In this document: positions 42,526-53,870 of the stretch, in pieces | Position numbering within the stretch: the stretch's first letter is position 1 | Layout: each line of letters starts with the position of its first letter | Source: Ichthyophis bannanicus | Lineage: Eukaryota > Chordata > Amphibia > Gymnophiona > Ichthyophiidae | DNA: 64,000 bases | Direction: 5' to 3' | Assembly: GCA_033557465.1 (NCBI GenBank) | Contig: CM066033.1 | Span: 1,356,041,834-1,356,105,833, forward strand | Notes under the pieces: generated by a model | Database searches by the model: none | Told to the model about the DNA's origin: nothing | What the model saw: only the letters and a program-made list of their open reading frames with translations | Translations under genes and position numbers: made by a program

Positions 42526-44149
42526 GAAAAGAAACCATTTCCATCCCTGCATGCATCTCCCAATACTAGCACTTGCATACCTTAGCAATGCCACCCTAAA
42601 CCTGGGAATACGGTACACAGCTATCAAAAGGTTGCTATGATTACTGGCAGATAGCAATTCCTAAGTTAAGCACAATTTGATGATTGAGCTGCATCATAGC
42701 AACCTTTCTGATGTCTGTGGTGTGTGCTACAGGTATTGTGTCTGACAGTGTTTACCACCCTGGGGAGTGACCCCAACAGTATTGCGTACCATAGCCATGC
42801 CTACACTGTGCCCAGGACTGGTGCGATGGCCAGGGCTACCAAACACCTCTATAGTTGCACAGTGCTGGCATAGGTGTGGGGGAGTGTGTGTCTGTCTATC
42901 CAGTGTGTGGTGGCTGCTAACACCTTCCTCAGCCCACACTGCTAGGACTGTTGCCAGTATTGGCCTGCCAATGTGCATAATGAGGAGCAAGGTACTGTGG
43001 GTATAGCCTGGACAGGGTGGCCTGGCCTGGATGCATCAGCACAAGGCATAGGGCAATGGCTCTGACATTGTAGTGGCCACAGCATGTCCTGCTGGGAGGT
43101 CACTCTCACCCTGACTGAGCAGTGACCACAGCATGGCTAGGCTCCCCCATAGTGCTATATTGTGTTTCTCTTAAGTGAACTATATAGGTTCTCTTCTCTG
43201 GGGCCTAATCACTGACTTATCTGCTTGGTGAGTGTGCTCACATCCCAGCTTTGGGTGCACACATCTCCTCCAGGATCATGTGCTGTGGACTAGCTAGCAG
43301 ACTGTAGTTATATGTGTATGGTTGGAGTACCTTGCAGGGTGCAGTGGCTGGTGACTCTGTGCTTGCTGCTGGAGAATGTCAGATGATGGTGGTGGTGGTG
43401 GTGGTGGTGGTGGTGGGGGGGGGGGGCAGCTGAGCATTTCCAAGCCTACTGTCTCTCTGCCATTGCCTTAGTTCTGCATTGGCTGCCCTGTAGGGTGTCT
43501 CTTCCCCAGCAAGACTGGAGTTGATGGCCCTCCTCTACTGCCACCACTGCAGGGAGGTAGAATGTGGATCTGTTGGTGGGGGATCCTGTCTCTGACCCTG
43601 AGCCACAGAGGGTGGGTTGGGTGGTGGTACATAATGTGCCTATGGGTCCAAACACCCCCCTTCACTTACATCATGTTACCAAGGCACCAAGACCTAATAT
43701 GCACTATTCTGGGTACATCATAGCCCATAAGGGCTAGACCTGTGTCTGCAGGAACTACCTATCTCACACACTGATAGTTAACTGCAACATGGCCTATGTC
43801 AGCCATGGAAGGTGCTGCGGACCTGGTGTTGGCTGCCCCACCTCACCCTCATGGTGAGCATAATACCCACACAATGTGACGGACAGTAGCTACTCTGTGC
43901 CACTAACACAAACCATCGGCACCCCCTAGTAGGCTGAGGCGCTGTGGGGGTGCACTCGGTCAGTTTCCCCTACCAGGATGAGGTGTTGTGGGTTGCATAC
44001 CCCATCTTGTGCTCACCTGTAGACTGCTGATTTGCATGTGCTGTGCATCATGGGTACGGGTGGGTTGACCCTATCCTGGTAACCACAGCACAATGTTTGT
44101 GTGGTGACTTGCAGTTCCTCTGTAGCCAGCCAGGGGTTTGTTAGCAGCT
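42526..44149. other. Unassigned 1.6-kb segment with simple repeats
   Basis: A 15-base inverted repeat lies at 42627-42641 and 42693-42707 (aaaggttgctatgat and its complement). A (ggt)n array at about 43388-43420 is followed by a G run. The composition resembles 57330-58685 (moderate GC, G runs and a tRNA-like word near one end), so both may derive from the same unknown mobile element. No convincing coding sequence. Confidence 0.35.
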
Positions 44150-44222
44150 ATAGAGCTGTAGCCCACTGGTTACTTCACTGCCTGTGGAGTCAAAGGTCAT
44201 GGATTCAACCCACAGTGGGGTT
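44150..44222 (+). repeat. tRNA-like sequence (possible SINE head)
   Basis: The words tagcccactggttacttcac and, about 35 bases on, ggtcatggattcaacccaca resemble the A and B boxes of a polymerase III promoter. No acceptor or anticodon arms fold convincingly by eye, so it is not a functional tRNA gene. Similar words occur on the minus strand at 48766-48850 and 58008-58085. Confidence 0.4.
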
Positions 44223-44267
44223 ATTTGATAGGGCTGTCTAAGGCATTGTCAATTTTTAATGTACATT

Positions 44268-44528
44268 AGTGCTGCCAGCAAAAACACCCTCGGAGTACTG
44301 TAACGTTAAGGTGCCTCATAAGGCGCTCCATAAGGCACCTTATAGGGCGCCCTATAAAGTGCCTTATAAAGCGCCATATAACGCGCCTTATAAGGTGTCC
44401 TATAGGGGACATTATAGGGTGCCTTGGCGGACAGTGCACTTTATAATGTGCCCTCTGGAGTGCCTTATAGGGCGCCTTATGCGGCACCTTAGGTTACGCC
44501 ACTGTGAGGGTGTGTTTGCTGGCAGTAC
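44268..44528. mobile_element. MITE with internal ccttataaggcgc repeats
   Basis: The left end agtgctgccagcaaaaacac (44268-44287) and the right end gtgtttgctggcagtact (44511-44528) are inverted repeats extending about 37 bases. The interior carries at least ten degenerate copies of a palindromic word of the type ccttataaggcgc. Both strands show open frames of repeated PYK/APYK or RHL/IGR type, which are by-products. No clear target duplication. Confidence 0.7.
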
Positions 44529-44565
44529 TACTTAAAATAAAAATAAAAATAAAACTCAAACTCAA

Positions 44566-44850
44566 GTGGAGGAGTGGCCTAGTGGTTGGGGAAAGGTACT
44601 TCAGGCCAGAAGGTCAGGGTTCAAATCCCACTAGAGGACAGCAACCTTGGGCTGGAAGGACTGGGGTTTCTAGTCCCACAAGTGCTCCTTGTGTTCTTGG
44701 GCAAGCCACTTAACCCTCCATAGCCCATGTTCCCTGTAAAATAGTTATCTCCAAGTTATAATGCCCTGTTCAATGTAATTTCAGTTTGTTCAATGTAAAC
44801 CACACTGATGCAGAATAGTGCAGTATATAAGAGAATGTAAATAAATAAAA
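44566..44850 (+). mobile_element. tRNA-derived SINE with L2-like tail
   Basis: A full-length copy: the head gtggaggagtggcctagtgg ttggggaaag (A-box) and gggttcaaatcccactagag (B-box) is followed by a body with cttgggcaagccacttaacc ctccatagcc, and a 3' end with gtaaaccacactgatgcaga, atagtgcagtatataagaga and (aaat)n. The tail matches the L2-like LINE 3' end at 29565-29637. The copy sits just behind the MITE and before the CR1. Confidence 0.85.
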
Positions 44851-45032
44851 TGCCTCAAAAAGCACTACTTAAAGGTAAAGGGAGATGCCATACTGGGTCA
44901 GACCGAGGTCAATCAAGCCCAGTATCCTGTTTCCAACAGTGGCCAATCTAGGTTATACGTACCTAGCAATATCCCCAAAAGACAGGTTCCACAATGCTTG
45001 TACTGGGTCAAGCATTGATATCCTGGGTCCCT

Positions 45033-45313
45033 TTTTATTTATTTATTTATTTATTTATTTATTTCTCTTAATATACCGCGCTCTTCAACATCAGTGCGGT
45101 TCACATGGAACAGTTATGTTTTACGGTGGGTTAACCGTAAAACTACAGATAACAGGAAATTCAACTTGGATAGTCAATAATTAAAATTAACTATTTACAC
45201 AATTTTTAAAGCATAGTATTATTTACATAATATACAATATTTGAGAGAACATAGCATTATATTGGATGCATGGCTCAGTTTTGGGGAGGTCGGGATGGTG
45301 CATCTTCATTTGG
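45033..45313 (-). mobile_element. L2-like 3'-tail insertion
   Basis: (ttta)n at 45033-45065 followed by taccgcgctcttcaacatca gtgcggttca marks the complement of the L2-like 3' stem. CR1 text cctgggtcccttttt before it continues after it with tggtttatggacctttcctc. Confidence 0.8.
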
Positions 45314-48279
45314 GTGGTTTATGGACCTTTCCTCCAGGAATTTGTCCAAACCTTTTTTAAACCCAGCTACACTAACAGCCCTTACTACATTCTCCGGTAA
45401 CAGATTCCAGAGTTTGATTACACGTTGAGTGAAAAAATATTTTCTCTTATTTGTTTTAAATAGTTTACCTTGTAGCTTCATTACATGTCCCCTAGTCTTT
45501 CTGTACTCTGATAGCGTAAACAATTGATCCACGTTTATCCGTTCCACTCCATTCATTAATTTATAGACCTCTATCATATCTCCCCTCAGCCGTCTCTTCT
45601 ACAGGCTAAAGAGCCCTAACCTTCTTAGCCTCTCTTCATAGGAGTAGCCTTCCATCCCCTTCACCAATTTGGTGGCTCTTCTCTGTACTTTTTCTAATAA
45701 CGCTATGTCCTTTTTAAGATACGGTGACCAGAATTGCACACAATATTCAAGGTGCGGTCGTACCATGGAGCGATACAGAGGCATTATAATATCCTTTGTT
45801 TTGTTCTCCATCCCTTTCCTTATGATACCTAGCATTCTATTTGCTTTCTTGGCCGCCGCTGCACACTGGGCGGAGGGTTTTAACATGTTATCCACAATGA
45901 CTCCTAAATCTTTTTCCTGGGTGGTGGTTTCTAATGTGGAGCCTTGCATTATGTAACTATAGTGTGGGTTGTTCTTTCCTAGGTGCATAACTTTGCACTT
46001 GTCCACATTAAATTTCATCTGCCATTTGGATGCCCAGTCTTCCAATTTATCCAGATCCTCCTGCAGTTTTCCACAATCCTCTTGGGTTTTAACAACTTTA
46101 AACAGTTTTGTGTCATCTGCAAATTTGATAACCTCACTAGTTATTCCCTTTTCCAGGTCATTTATGAATATGTCAAAAAGCAGCGGACCCAGTACAGATC
46201 CCTGGGGTACTCCACTATTCACCTTTTTCCATTGGGAATATTGGCCATTTAGCCCTACCCTCTGCTTTCTATCTTTTAACCAGTTCCCGATCCACAATAG
46301 TACACTGCCTCCTATCCCATGACTTTTTAGCTTCGCCAAAAGTCTCTGATGGGGGACTTTGTCAAAAGCTTTCTGAAAGTTCAGATACACTATATCAACC
46401 GACTCACCTTTGTCTACCTGTTTATGCACACCTTCAAAAAAACATATCAGATTAGTAAGACAAGAGCTTCCTTGTCTAAAGCCATGTTGGCTGTCTCCCA
46501 TTAGGCCATGACTATCTTCATGCTGCGTAATTTTGTTCTTTATGATGGTTTCTACCATTTTCCCTGGTACTGACGTCAGGCTCACCGGTCTGTAATTTCC
46601 TGGGTCACCCCTGGAACCCTTTTTAAAAAATTGGTGTTACGTTGGCGACCCTCCAATCTTCAGGTATTACAGATGATTTTAATGAAAGTTCACAGATTAC
46701 CAATAGCAGGTCTGCAATCTCATATTTCAGTTCTTTCAACACTCTGGGATGTATACCATCCGGTCCAGGTGATTTGCTACTATTCAGTTTATCAAATAGT
46801 TGTAATATATCTTCCCGGTGTAGCGATATTTCTCTCAATTCCTCTGCAGTATCACCTTTAAATACCACTTCAGTCTTGGGTAACATCCCTACATCTTCCT
46901 CAGTAAAGACCGAAGCAAAGAATTCATTCAGTCTCTCTGCTATAGCCTTGTTTCCTCTTACTGACCCTTTTACCCCTCTATCATCTAATGGTCCAATTGA
47001 CTCTCTCACAGGCCTTTTGCTACGAATGTACTTGAAAAAGTCTTTATTTCGTGTTTTTGCTTCCGTAGCAAGTTTCTTCTCAAATTCCCGTTTTGCCTGC
47101 CTTATCAATGCTTTGCATTTAACTTGCCAGTGCTTGTGCTGTTTCCAGTTTTCATCATTTGGCTCTTTTTTCCATTTCCTGAAGGTTGCTTTTTTGACAG
47201 CAACAGCCTCTATGACCTCACCTTTAAACCATGCTGGCAGTTTTTTGGACTTTCTTCCACTTTTCTTAATGCGTGGAATACAGCTGGTCTGGGCTTCGAG
47301 GATAGTATTTTTAAATAACACCCAAGCTTGCTGTAAGTCTTTAACCTTTGGAAACCGCTCCTTTTAGTTTTTTCCTAACTATATTCCTCATTCTATCATA
47401 GTCTCCCTTTTGAAAGTTAAAAGGTAGTACTGTGGATGCCTTTACTATCTGTCCTCCACTAATTAAATCAAACATGATCATACTTTGATCACTATTGCCA
47501 AGTGGTCCCAACACCCTTATTTCTTGCACCAGATCTGGCGTTCCACTAAGGACTAGGTCCAGTATGGCTTCCCCTCTGCTCGGTTCATGAACCAGCTGCT
47601 CCAAGAAGCAGTCATTTATTCCATCTAGAAACTTTATCTCTTTAGCTTGTCCTGCTGTGACACTGACCCATTCGATACCGGGGTAATTGAAATCACCCAT
47701 TATTACTACTCTGTTGTGACTTTTGTTAGCTTCCTTGATTTCTTTGAGCATTTCATCATCCATTTGTTCATTCTGGCCAGGTGGTCGATTTTATACTCCC
47801 ACTGCCATCACCTTCCCCTTCATAAATGGAATTTCAATCCATAGAGATTCTACAGCAAATTTTGTTCCCTGCAAAACTTTAATCCTTTCTGACTCAATGC
47901 CCTCTCTAACATAGAGCGCAACCCCTCCACCAATTTGATCAGCTCTATCATTATGATATAGTTTGTATCCAGGTATCACAGTGTCCCACTGGTTATCCTC
48001 CTTCCACCATGTCTCTGAGAGTGCAATCATATCTAACCTCTCATTTAGTGCTATATATTCTAACTCTCCCATCTTATTGTTTAGACTTCTAGCATTGGCA
48101 TACAAGCATTTTAGAGACTGTATTTTATTCATATTAATCTGGCTATTGGTAGGCAGGGGTAATTTGGAATCTTTATGCTCTGTCTGCTCCTTACTCAAGG
48201 GCATTTGGGCTACTATACTCCCTTTTGGAACCTCACTGCTTTTGGTAGTATCCTTCAAGGATACCTTCGTCCGAACCAT
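45275..48279 (-). pseudogene. CR1 ORF2: endonuclease, linker, reverse transcriptase, C-terminus
   Basis: From 48279 the minus strand reads the endonuclease: SLKCLYANARSLNNKMGELE, MIALSETWWKEDN, GGGVALYVREG, then after a frameshift near 47785 MGDFNYPGIEW and LDLVLSGTPDL. The linker (47321-46623) has PAWFKGEVIEAV and EAKTRNKDFFKYIRSKR, followed by PGPDGIHPRVLKELKYE. After a frameshift near 46600 the RT continues in frame 46585-45275: SLTSVPGKMVE, GFRQGSSCLTNL, IVYLNFQKAFDKVPHQRLL (motif A with N where D is usual), [45 protein letters not shown], then a single nonsense codon at 45596-45598, and [16 protein letters not shown]. The D-to-N change in motif A would abolish polymerase activity. Confidence 0.9.
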
Positions 48280-48314
48280 GCACTCCTGGGCGACTGTCGG
48301 CTTTCCCCTATTTT

Positions 48315-48765
48315 CTAGTTTAAAAGCTTCTCTATCTCTTTTTTAAAGGTTAATGCCAGCAGTCTGGTCCCATCCTGATTAAGGTGAAGCCCATCCCTTC
48401 GGAAGAGCCCCCCCTTTCCCCAGAATGTTCCCCAGTTCCTAACAAATCCAAAACCCTCATCCTTGCACCATTGTCTCATCCATGCATTGAGACTCCGGAG
48501 CTCTGCCTGTCTTTTGGGTCCTGCACGTGGAACAGGAAGCATTTCGGAGAACGCTATCCTGGAAGTTCTGGATTTCAACTTCCTACCTAAAAGCTTAAAT
48601 TTAGCCTCCAGAACTTCCCTACCACATTTTCCTATGTCATTGGTACCAACATGTACCAAGACAGCAGGCTCCTCCCCAGCACTATCTATGATCCTATCTA
48701 GGCGGTGCGTGAGGTCCGCTACCTTCGCACCAGGCAGGCATGTTACCAGGCGATCCTCACGTCCA
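48315..48765 (-). pseudogene. CR1 ORF1 C-terminal part, SGNH-esterase-like
   Basis: Minus-strand frame with LTHRLDRIIDSAGEEPAVLV, VHVGTNDIGKCGREVLEAKF, FSEMLPVPRAGPKRQAEL, WCKDEGFGFVRNW and GLFRRDGLHLNQDGTRLLAL. GTND and the later DGLHLN match the SGNH/GDSL hydrolase blocks III and V. CR1 ORF1 proteins are known to carry such an esterase domain. The N-terminal part with block I (GDS) is cut off by the truncation at 48765. ORF1 stops at 48315, 36 bases before the ORF2 Met at 48279, consistent with a bicistronic CR1 RNA. Confidence 0.8.
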
Positions 48766-48850
48766 CCAGTTCATTAGGCACACTGGGGGATTGAACTCAT
48801 AACTCCAGTGCCATTGGTCAGTGTATTAACCATTGTGTATTAAACATCTG
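48766..48850 (-). repeat. tRNA-like sequence (possible SINE head)
   Basis: The minus strand has caatggttaatacactgacc (A-box-like) and, about 15 bases on, gagttatgagttcaatcccc (B-box-like). It separates the CR1 truncation point from L1 endonuclease sequence. A functional tRNA is not supported. Confidence 0.45.
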
Positions 48851-49910
48851 TTTCTGTGTTTAGATGTGTTATCCAAATCTCTGGCCTCAATCTGGCCGAG
48901 ACATCCTTGCTGCACTTCTCCAGCTCCGACAGCCTAGACCAGTTTCCCCAGTACCGTTTCTTTGGCCTGCTTTTTAAACATTCCCAGTGATATAAAATGG
49001 CCCCTCAGGACAGTCTTCAGACACTCCCATACCACTATTGGAGATCACTCCCCATCATCATTAGTCCCCATATAGTCCCTGATAACGGATCTTTGTTTCT
49101 CACAGTCTGTTGTATTATCCAGAAGCAAATCATTCAGGTGCCATAAATTATTCCCCCTCTGCACCATTCATCTCTTAACCTCCCCCTGCATGGGGTCATG
49201 ATCTGACCACAAAATACAGTCTATTTTGCATTCCCCCACTTTGAGGAAAGAGGCCTCTCTTCACCCACAGGTAGTCAATCCTAGAGTATGAATTATGTAG
49301 TTTGGAGTAAAAGGTGAACTTCCGTACATTGAAATGTTTCCCCCTCCACATATTTACTAGGTCAAAAGTGTCCACAAATACCTTAAGGCTCTGAGCGTGT
49401 TTTGATTCACCCGAGTGGGTCCCTTGTCATGTATCAACCCAGAGATTAACAGCCCAATTAAAGTCACCTCCAGCCATGAAATGATGCTACACAAATGCAC
49501 CCAGTTGGTGCACAACATTTTTAAAAAAGCTCCTTGCTCCACATTAGGTGCATAAAGGCACACCAAAATAGTTTTGATATTGGCTAACATTAGCTTAACA
49601 AAAAGAAAATGCCCCTGCAAATCCCACTGCACCTCAAGCTCCTGCACAGGTACATCTGTAGCAGTCAAGATGGCAACCCCCCTCCTGTTTCTTTATTAAT
49701 CCAACTGGATGCAAAGCACTTTTTACATACTTTTTTTGATTCCACTCAGAACACATCCCTAACCAATAAGTGAGTTTCCTGGACAAATGCAACTTGCAAT
49801 TGCAAATTGGACAGCTCCTTGAATAGCAGCTGCCTCTTAAAGTATGTGTTCAGCCCATGCACATTAAGCAAATCAAAGCGCAACCCCCTCATGTCTCAGG
49901 AACCAAGCAT
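48851..49910 (-). pseudogene. L1 ORF2 endonuclease domain, degraded
   Basis: Minus-strand reading from 49910: LRFDLLNVHGLNTYFKRQLL, LQLQVAFVQETHLLV, FVKLMLANIKTILVCLYAPN (49660-49550), MAGGDFNWAVNL, FVDTFDLVNMWRGKHFNVRK, SRIDYLWVKRGLF, WSDHDPMQGEVKRWM, then VIRDYMGTNDDGEWS and VVWECLKTVLRGHFIS near 49060-48990. These are endonuclease blocks (QETH, GGDFN, SRIDY, SDHDP) followed by the region before the RT. Many stops and shifts. Confidence 0.75.
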
Positions 49911-50170
49911 GCCCTCATAGCACAGAATTCCCACCATTCACCCCATTCCTCACTCCAACCCTTCTACTTCCCTACTAATCACCCCACTCCTCACTCCCCA
50001 TCCACATGGCCATATACCATACAGCCTCACCCTGAGGTATGACACAACCACCCGTGGGCCACAACTCACACACAATACCCCCATTCACTCACCCCATACA
50101 CTCAATCCTGTGGCACCCCCATCTATTCGCATTCCCCCCACTACATAGAAAGCCAAAGGCAAGAGCATAT
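49911..50170 (-). other. L1 inter-ORF spacer
   Basis: C-rich, mostly without open frames on the minus strand. It is assigned to the L1 only by position between its ORF2 start and the CR1 insertion. Confidence 0.4.
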
Positions 50171-52025
50171 ATATAGAAACATAGAAATATAATGACAGAA
50201 AAAGACCACATGGCCTATCTAGTCTGTCCTTCTATATCAACCACTACAGCAGTCCCCTTTTTTCCTTTAGAGATCCTCTGTGTTTGTCCCTTGCTTTTTT
50301 GAATTCAGATACTGTCCTCATCTATACCACCTCTACTGGGAGACTATTCCATGGATCCACCACTCTTTCCGTAAAGAAATATTTCCGCATATCACTCCTG
50401 AATCTATCTCCCTTCAATCTCATACCATGTCCCCTCTTAGCAGAACTTGCTTTCAATTGAAAGAGGCTCTTCCCCTGTACATTTATGCCACGGAGGTATT
50501 TAAACATCTCAATCATATCACCTCTATCCTACCTTTCCTCTAAGGTGTACATATTAAGATACTTAAGTCTGCCCTCATATGCTTTATAATGAAGACCACT
50601 AACCATTTTAGTAGCCGCCCTCTGTACTGACTTGATCCTGTTTATATCTTTTGAATGTGTGGTCTCCAGAATTGCACATTATACTCCAAATGAGGTCGCA
50701 CCAAAGACTTATACAGAGGCATTATCACCTCCTTTTTTCTGCTAGCCATTCCTCTCCATATGCACCCAAGCATCCTTCTAGCTTTCGCCGTCATCTTTTC
50801 TACCTGTTTAGCTACCTTAAGATCATCAGACACAACCATGCCTAGGTCCCGCTCTTTTTTAGTGGACAAAAGTACTTCACCCCCTATACTATATTGCTCC
50901 CTTGGATTGCTGCAGCCCAAATGCATGACCTTACATTTTTTAACATTAAATACCAGTTGCCAAATTCTAGACCATTCTTCAAGCTTAGCTGGATCCCTCC
51001 TCATGTTATCTGCACCTTCCTGGGTGTCTACTCCATTGCAGATTTTGGTATCATCCTCAAAGAGGCAAACCTTACCCGACAGCCCTTACGCTATATCACT
51101 AACAAAGGTGTTAAAACGAATCGGACCAAGGACAGATCCCTGGGGCACACCACTGGTAACATCCTTCTCCTCAGAGTGAACTCCATTTACCTGTACTCTT
51201 TGTCTCCTCCCACCCAACCAATTTCTAACCCAAGCAGTAACTTTAGGGTCCATCCCTAGGGTGCTCAGTTTGGTTATAAGCCACCTGTGAGGAAGAGTGT
51301 CAACGGCTTTACTGAAATCTAAATACACCACATTTGGGCTCTCCCTTGGTCCAACTCCCTGGTCACCCAGTCAAAGAAATCAATCAGATTTGTCTGACAA
51401 GACCTGCCTCTGGTGAATCCATGCTGCCTCAGATCCTGTAATCCACTGGACTCCAGAAACCTCACTATTTTCTCTTTCAGCAGCGTTTCCAATAATTTAC
51501 TCACCACCGAAGTTAAACTAACTGGTCTGTAGTTTTCAACCACATCCTTACTTCTGCTTTTGTGTAAAGGGACCACATGAGCCTCTCTCCAGTCCTTTGG
51601 CACCACTCCCGACTCCAACGAGGCATTGAAAAAATCAGTCAGTAGAGCTGCTAGAACGTCCCCAAGTTCCCTCAGTATTCTAGGGTGTATCCCATCCGGT
51701 CCCATCGCTTTGTCTAAGTTGAACTAGTTTCTCACGAACACAGTCTTCTGATAATTGTTCAAGATGTCTCTTGCTTCTGTTCCTGTTTATGGGTGTTTTC
51801 TGAGGTCCTGCTCCTGATTCTTCATCTGTGAACACAGAACAGAAATATTTGTTAAACAATTCCGCTTTACCCTCATCAACTTCTACATATTCCTCCCCTT
51901 CACCCTTGAGTCTGACAATACCAATTTTACCCTTCCATTTCTCACTAACATATCTGAAAAATGTCTTATCCCCCCATTTTATTGTATTGGCTATTTCCTC
52001 CTATTTCCACTCTTCATACAACAAT
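50171..52025 (-). mobile_element. CR1 LINE inserted in L1
   Basis: The 3' end is at 50171 (gaaacatagaaatataatga on the plus strand, complement of the CTATGTTTC terminus). The copy reaches leftward through C-terminus and RT into the linker and is truncated near 52025. It belongs to the same CR1 subfamily as 36737-40338 and 7350-7860. Confidence 0.85.
50322..52010 (-). pseudogene. CR1 ORF2 reverse transcriptase
   Basis: Segments in order are the linker with WGDKTFFRYVSEKWKGKIGI near 51990-51930; fingers at 51319-51705 ([56 protein letters not shown]); palm at 51331-51086 ([18 protein letters not shown], where the F of motif A reads V, then [12 protein letters not shown]); 50642-51004 (EEWSRIWQLVFNVKKCKVMH, SLVRPHLEYNVQFWRPH); and the C-terminus at 50322-50516 (KYFFTERVVDPWNSLP). 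The FADD region near 51070-51050 is shifted (FEDDTKICN). At least four frameshifts. Confidence 0.85.
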
Positions 52026-52079
52026 CCTCTTACTCATGCCCCTCATCCCCTTCAGAAACAAGATCAACAACCACAGCAA

Positions 52080-52830
52080 GGTGCATTCATGATCCAGAAG
52101 GTTCATCCGTCACCGATTGATCTGTCTGCCTCCGTAGTCATTTCCCTCCTTGCTTTGCTCACTGCCAAAGTGTTGTGGAATGGTCTCCCTTCCAGCCATC
52201 TTGTAGCGATGGTAGATTAGTCCATCCAGCCTCTGCAGGCCTGCAAAGGCCTTCTTAGGGTTATGAGCCCTAATCTCCGATCTACAGATCATGAACTGCA
52301 AGTCCACCGGGAAAGCCCATGATAGCGCACATGTTCAACCCACAGTCATCTTGTTATCTCGTGAAACTCTCTCTGCTTCCTCATGGTGATGGTAGAAAGG
52401 TCAGAATACATTTCAGTGGCAGAGTTCTGCCAATGAATCTTCCCCAGCTTCCGTGCTGACTGCACCACCTCTTCCTTTGTGGCAAATTTATAAAAGCACA
52501 CCAGCACATCGCGGGGCTGTTCAGACCTCCACAGTCCCAGAGTGCAGTGGGCTCATTCAATTTTAAAACAAAAGTCCGCTGGGTCCAATTGGGCTACCTT
52601 GATGAGAGCCACACTAATTTGATCGGCCATATTTTTATAATCCATCGTAGCCTCCGTCTCCAGCAGACCCCAGATACATATATTGCTATGCCGGGATCTG
52701 TTTTCTAGATCATCCACTTTTATTGCAAGCTCTTCATTCTGCTTCATTACCTCTTGCCACTTATGGGTTAACTCTGAGTGCATGCTGACCCAACTCTCCA
52801 TGTGACCCCTGCCCTCCAACGTGCCCAACT
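52080..52830 (-). pseudogene. L1 ORF1, degraded
   Basis: Minus-strand frame 52828-52553 reads ELTHKWQEVMKQNEELAIKV, DDLENRSRHSNICIWGLLE (coiled coil and the conserved linker, cf. RARRNNVRLLG in the copy at 33784), then RDVLVCFYKFATKEEVVQSA, MYSDLSTITMRKQREFHEIT near 52420-52350, and further C-terminal residues in 52110-52307. It is an independent, older ORF1 than that at 33784. Confidence 0.65.
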
Positions 52831-52905
52831 TTTTCCATTGTCAACATTTCCTGTCTGTGAATGTGGTACATTTTAGGGGCCTGATGGTGGGACACTTTCA
52901 GAATT

Positions 52906-53196
52906 CTCAAATAAGAAATGCCATACTGGGTCAAACCAAGGTCCATCAAGCCCAGTATCCTGTTTCCAACAGTGGCCAATCTAGGTCACAAGTACCTAGC
53001 AGTTTCTCTAAAAGACACAGGTTCCACAATGCTTGTACTGGGGCAAGCAGTGGATATCCTGCTCCTCTTTAATAATGGTTTATGAACATTTACTCCAGGA
53101 ACTTGTCCAAACCTTTTTTAAACCTGGCTACACTAACAGCTTTTACTACATCCTCCGGTAATGAATTCCAGAGTTTGATTGCGCATTGAGTGAAAA
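52906..53196 (-). mobile_element. CR1 3' end
   Basis: agaaatgccatactgggtca aaccaaggtccatcaagccc begins the complement of a CR1 3' end, running to ttgattgcgcattgagtgaa, where it is 5'-truncated. It lies just upstream of the L1 ORF1 remnant. Confidence 0.85.
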
Positions 53197-53668
53197 TATG
53201 CAACATCCATCGTGAACGCCTTAGCTACTTTTTTGTGTTTTGTAGAAATTGATGCAACTCGGAGAAAATGGGGAAGAGGGACCTGATAGAGAGACAAGAA
53301 GCTGGTTTCTAAAATGTATGGGAATACTGGAGAAGGAAAAGGAATAGATGGTTCTAGAGAAATAAAAGAATGTGCTAGCTGTCTATCTAGTGCCTGATGA
53401 AACAGTACTTCTGTGCTAGAATAGTAAAGCCTAATTGTGGGGCACTTTTTTCAGGAGGTCAGAATAGCTGCACGCTGATTAGATTTGTCCTTTGTTAAAT
53501 TTTCATCTGCTTAATAAACTCTGCCCATATTCTTTGGCTCAGACGTTTTGGAAGATTTCATCAATAAGGAAAGAAAGGATTACTCATTTATCCATATTTT
53601 AGATCCTATTATCAGATAATAGTAATGATTCTTAACAGCAGAAATAAATTGATATACAATTGTAAATT
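53197..53668. other. No gene recognised
   Basis: AT-rich DNA with no open frame of note. Confidence 0.45.
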
Positions 53669-53870
53669 ATTTTATTTATTTATTTATTTACATTTCTTAT
53701 ATACCGCACTATTTGACATCAGTGCGGTTTACATCAAACAAAACATTTCAGTACACAAAAATGTCTGAGTTACATTAAACAGGGTTAACAACTTGGACAA
53801 CAGGGTAATTTTACAACTCAGGTAAATAAACTTTGATTGTAGTGTAAACTAAATTACTCTTGATAATCGC
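53669..53870 (-). mobile_element. L2-like 3' tail
   Basis: (ttta)n followed by catttcttatataccgcact and atttgacatcagtgcggttt is the complement of an L2-like 3' end. It shares acttggacaacagggtaa with 16650-16675. Short, 5'-truncated. Confidence 0.75.

Larger units (their letters stand above)
44882..48765 (-). mobile_element. CR1 LINE, best-preserved copy, with part of ORF1
   Basis: The 3' part (gatgccatactgggtcagac) begins at 44882 without the terminal TTATGTTC units. The body runs leftward through the C-terminus, RT, linker and endonuclease, and an ORF1 remnant to about 48765, where it is truncated. An L2-like 3' tail has inserted at 45033-45313. Only about five mutations break ORF2. It served as the reference for judging the other CR1 fragments. 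Confidence 0.9.
48851..52830 (-). mobile_element. L1-like LINE, ORF1 and endonuclease, split by CR1
   Basis: On the minus strand ORF1 remnants lie at 52830-52080 and ORF2 endonuclease remnants at 49910-48851. Between them, after the inter-ORF region (about 52025-52080 and 49911-50170), a CR1 of about 1.85 kb has inserted at 50171-52025. The RT part is absent, the element ending near 48851. The copy is old: nearly every block has frame changes. Confidence 0.75.

Noticed and set aside
42727..43006. Antisense pair of frames (87 and 79 codons)
   Set aside because: The same DNA read on both strands in an unassigned repeat-like segment; no homology recognised.
44150..44222. Possible functional tRNA gene
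   Set aside because: Only A/B-box-like words are present; no paired acceptor or anticodon arms could be drawn.
44266..44535. Open frames on both strands with PYKAPYK or IGRLIRHL repeats
   Set aside because: They arise from the repeated ccttataaggcgc words of a MITE.
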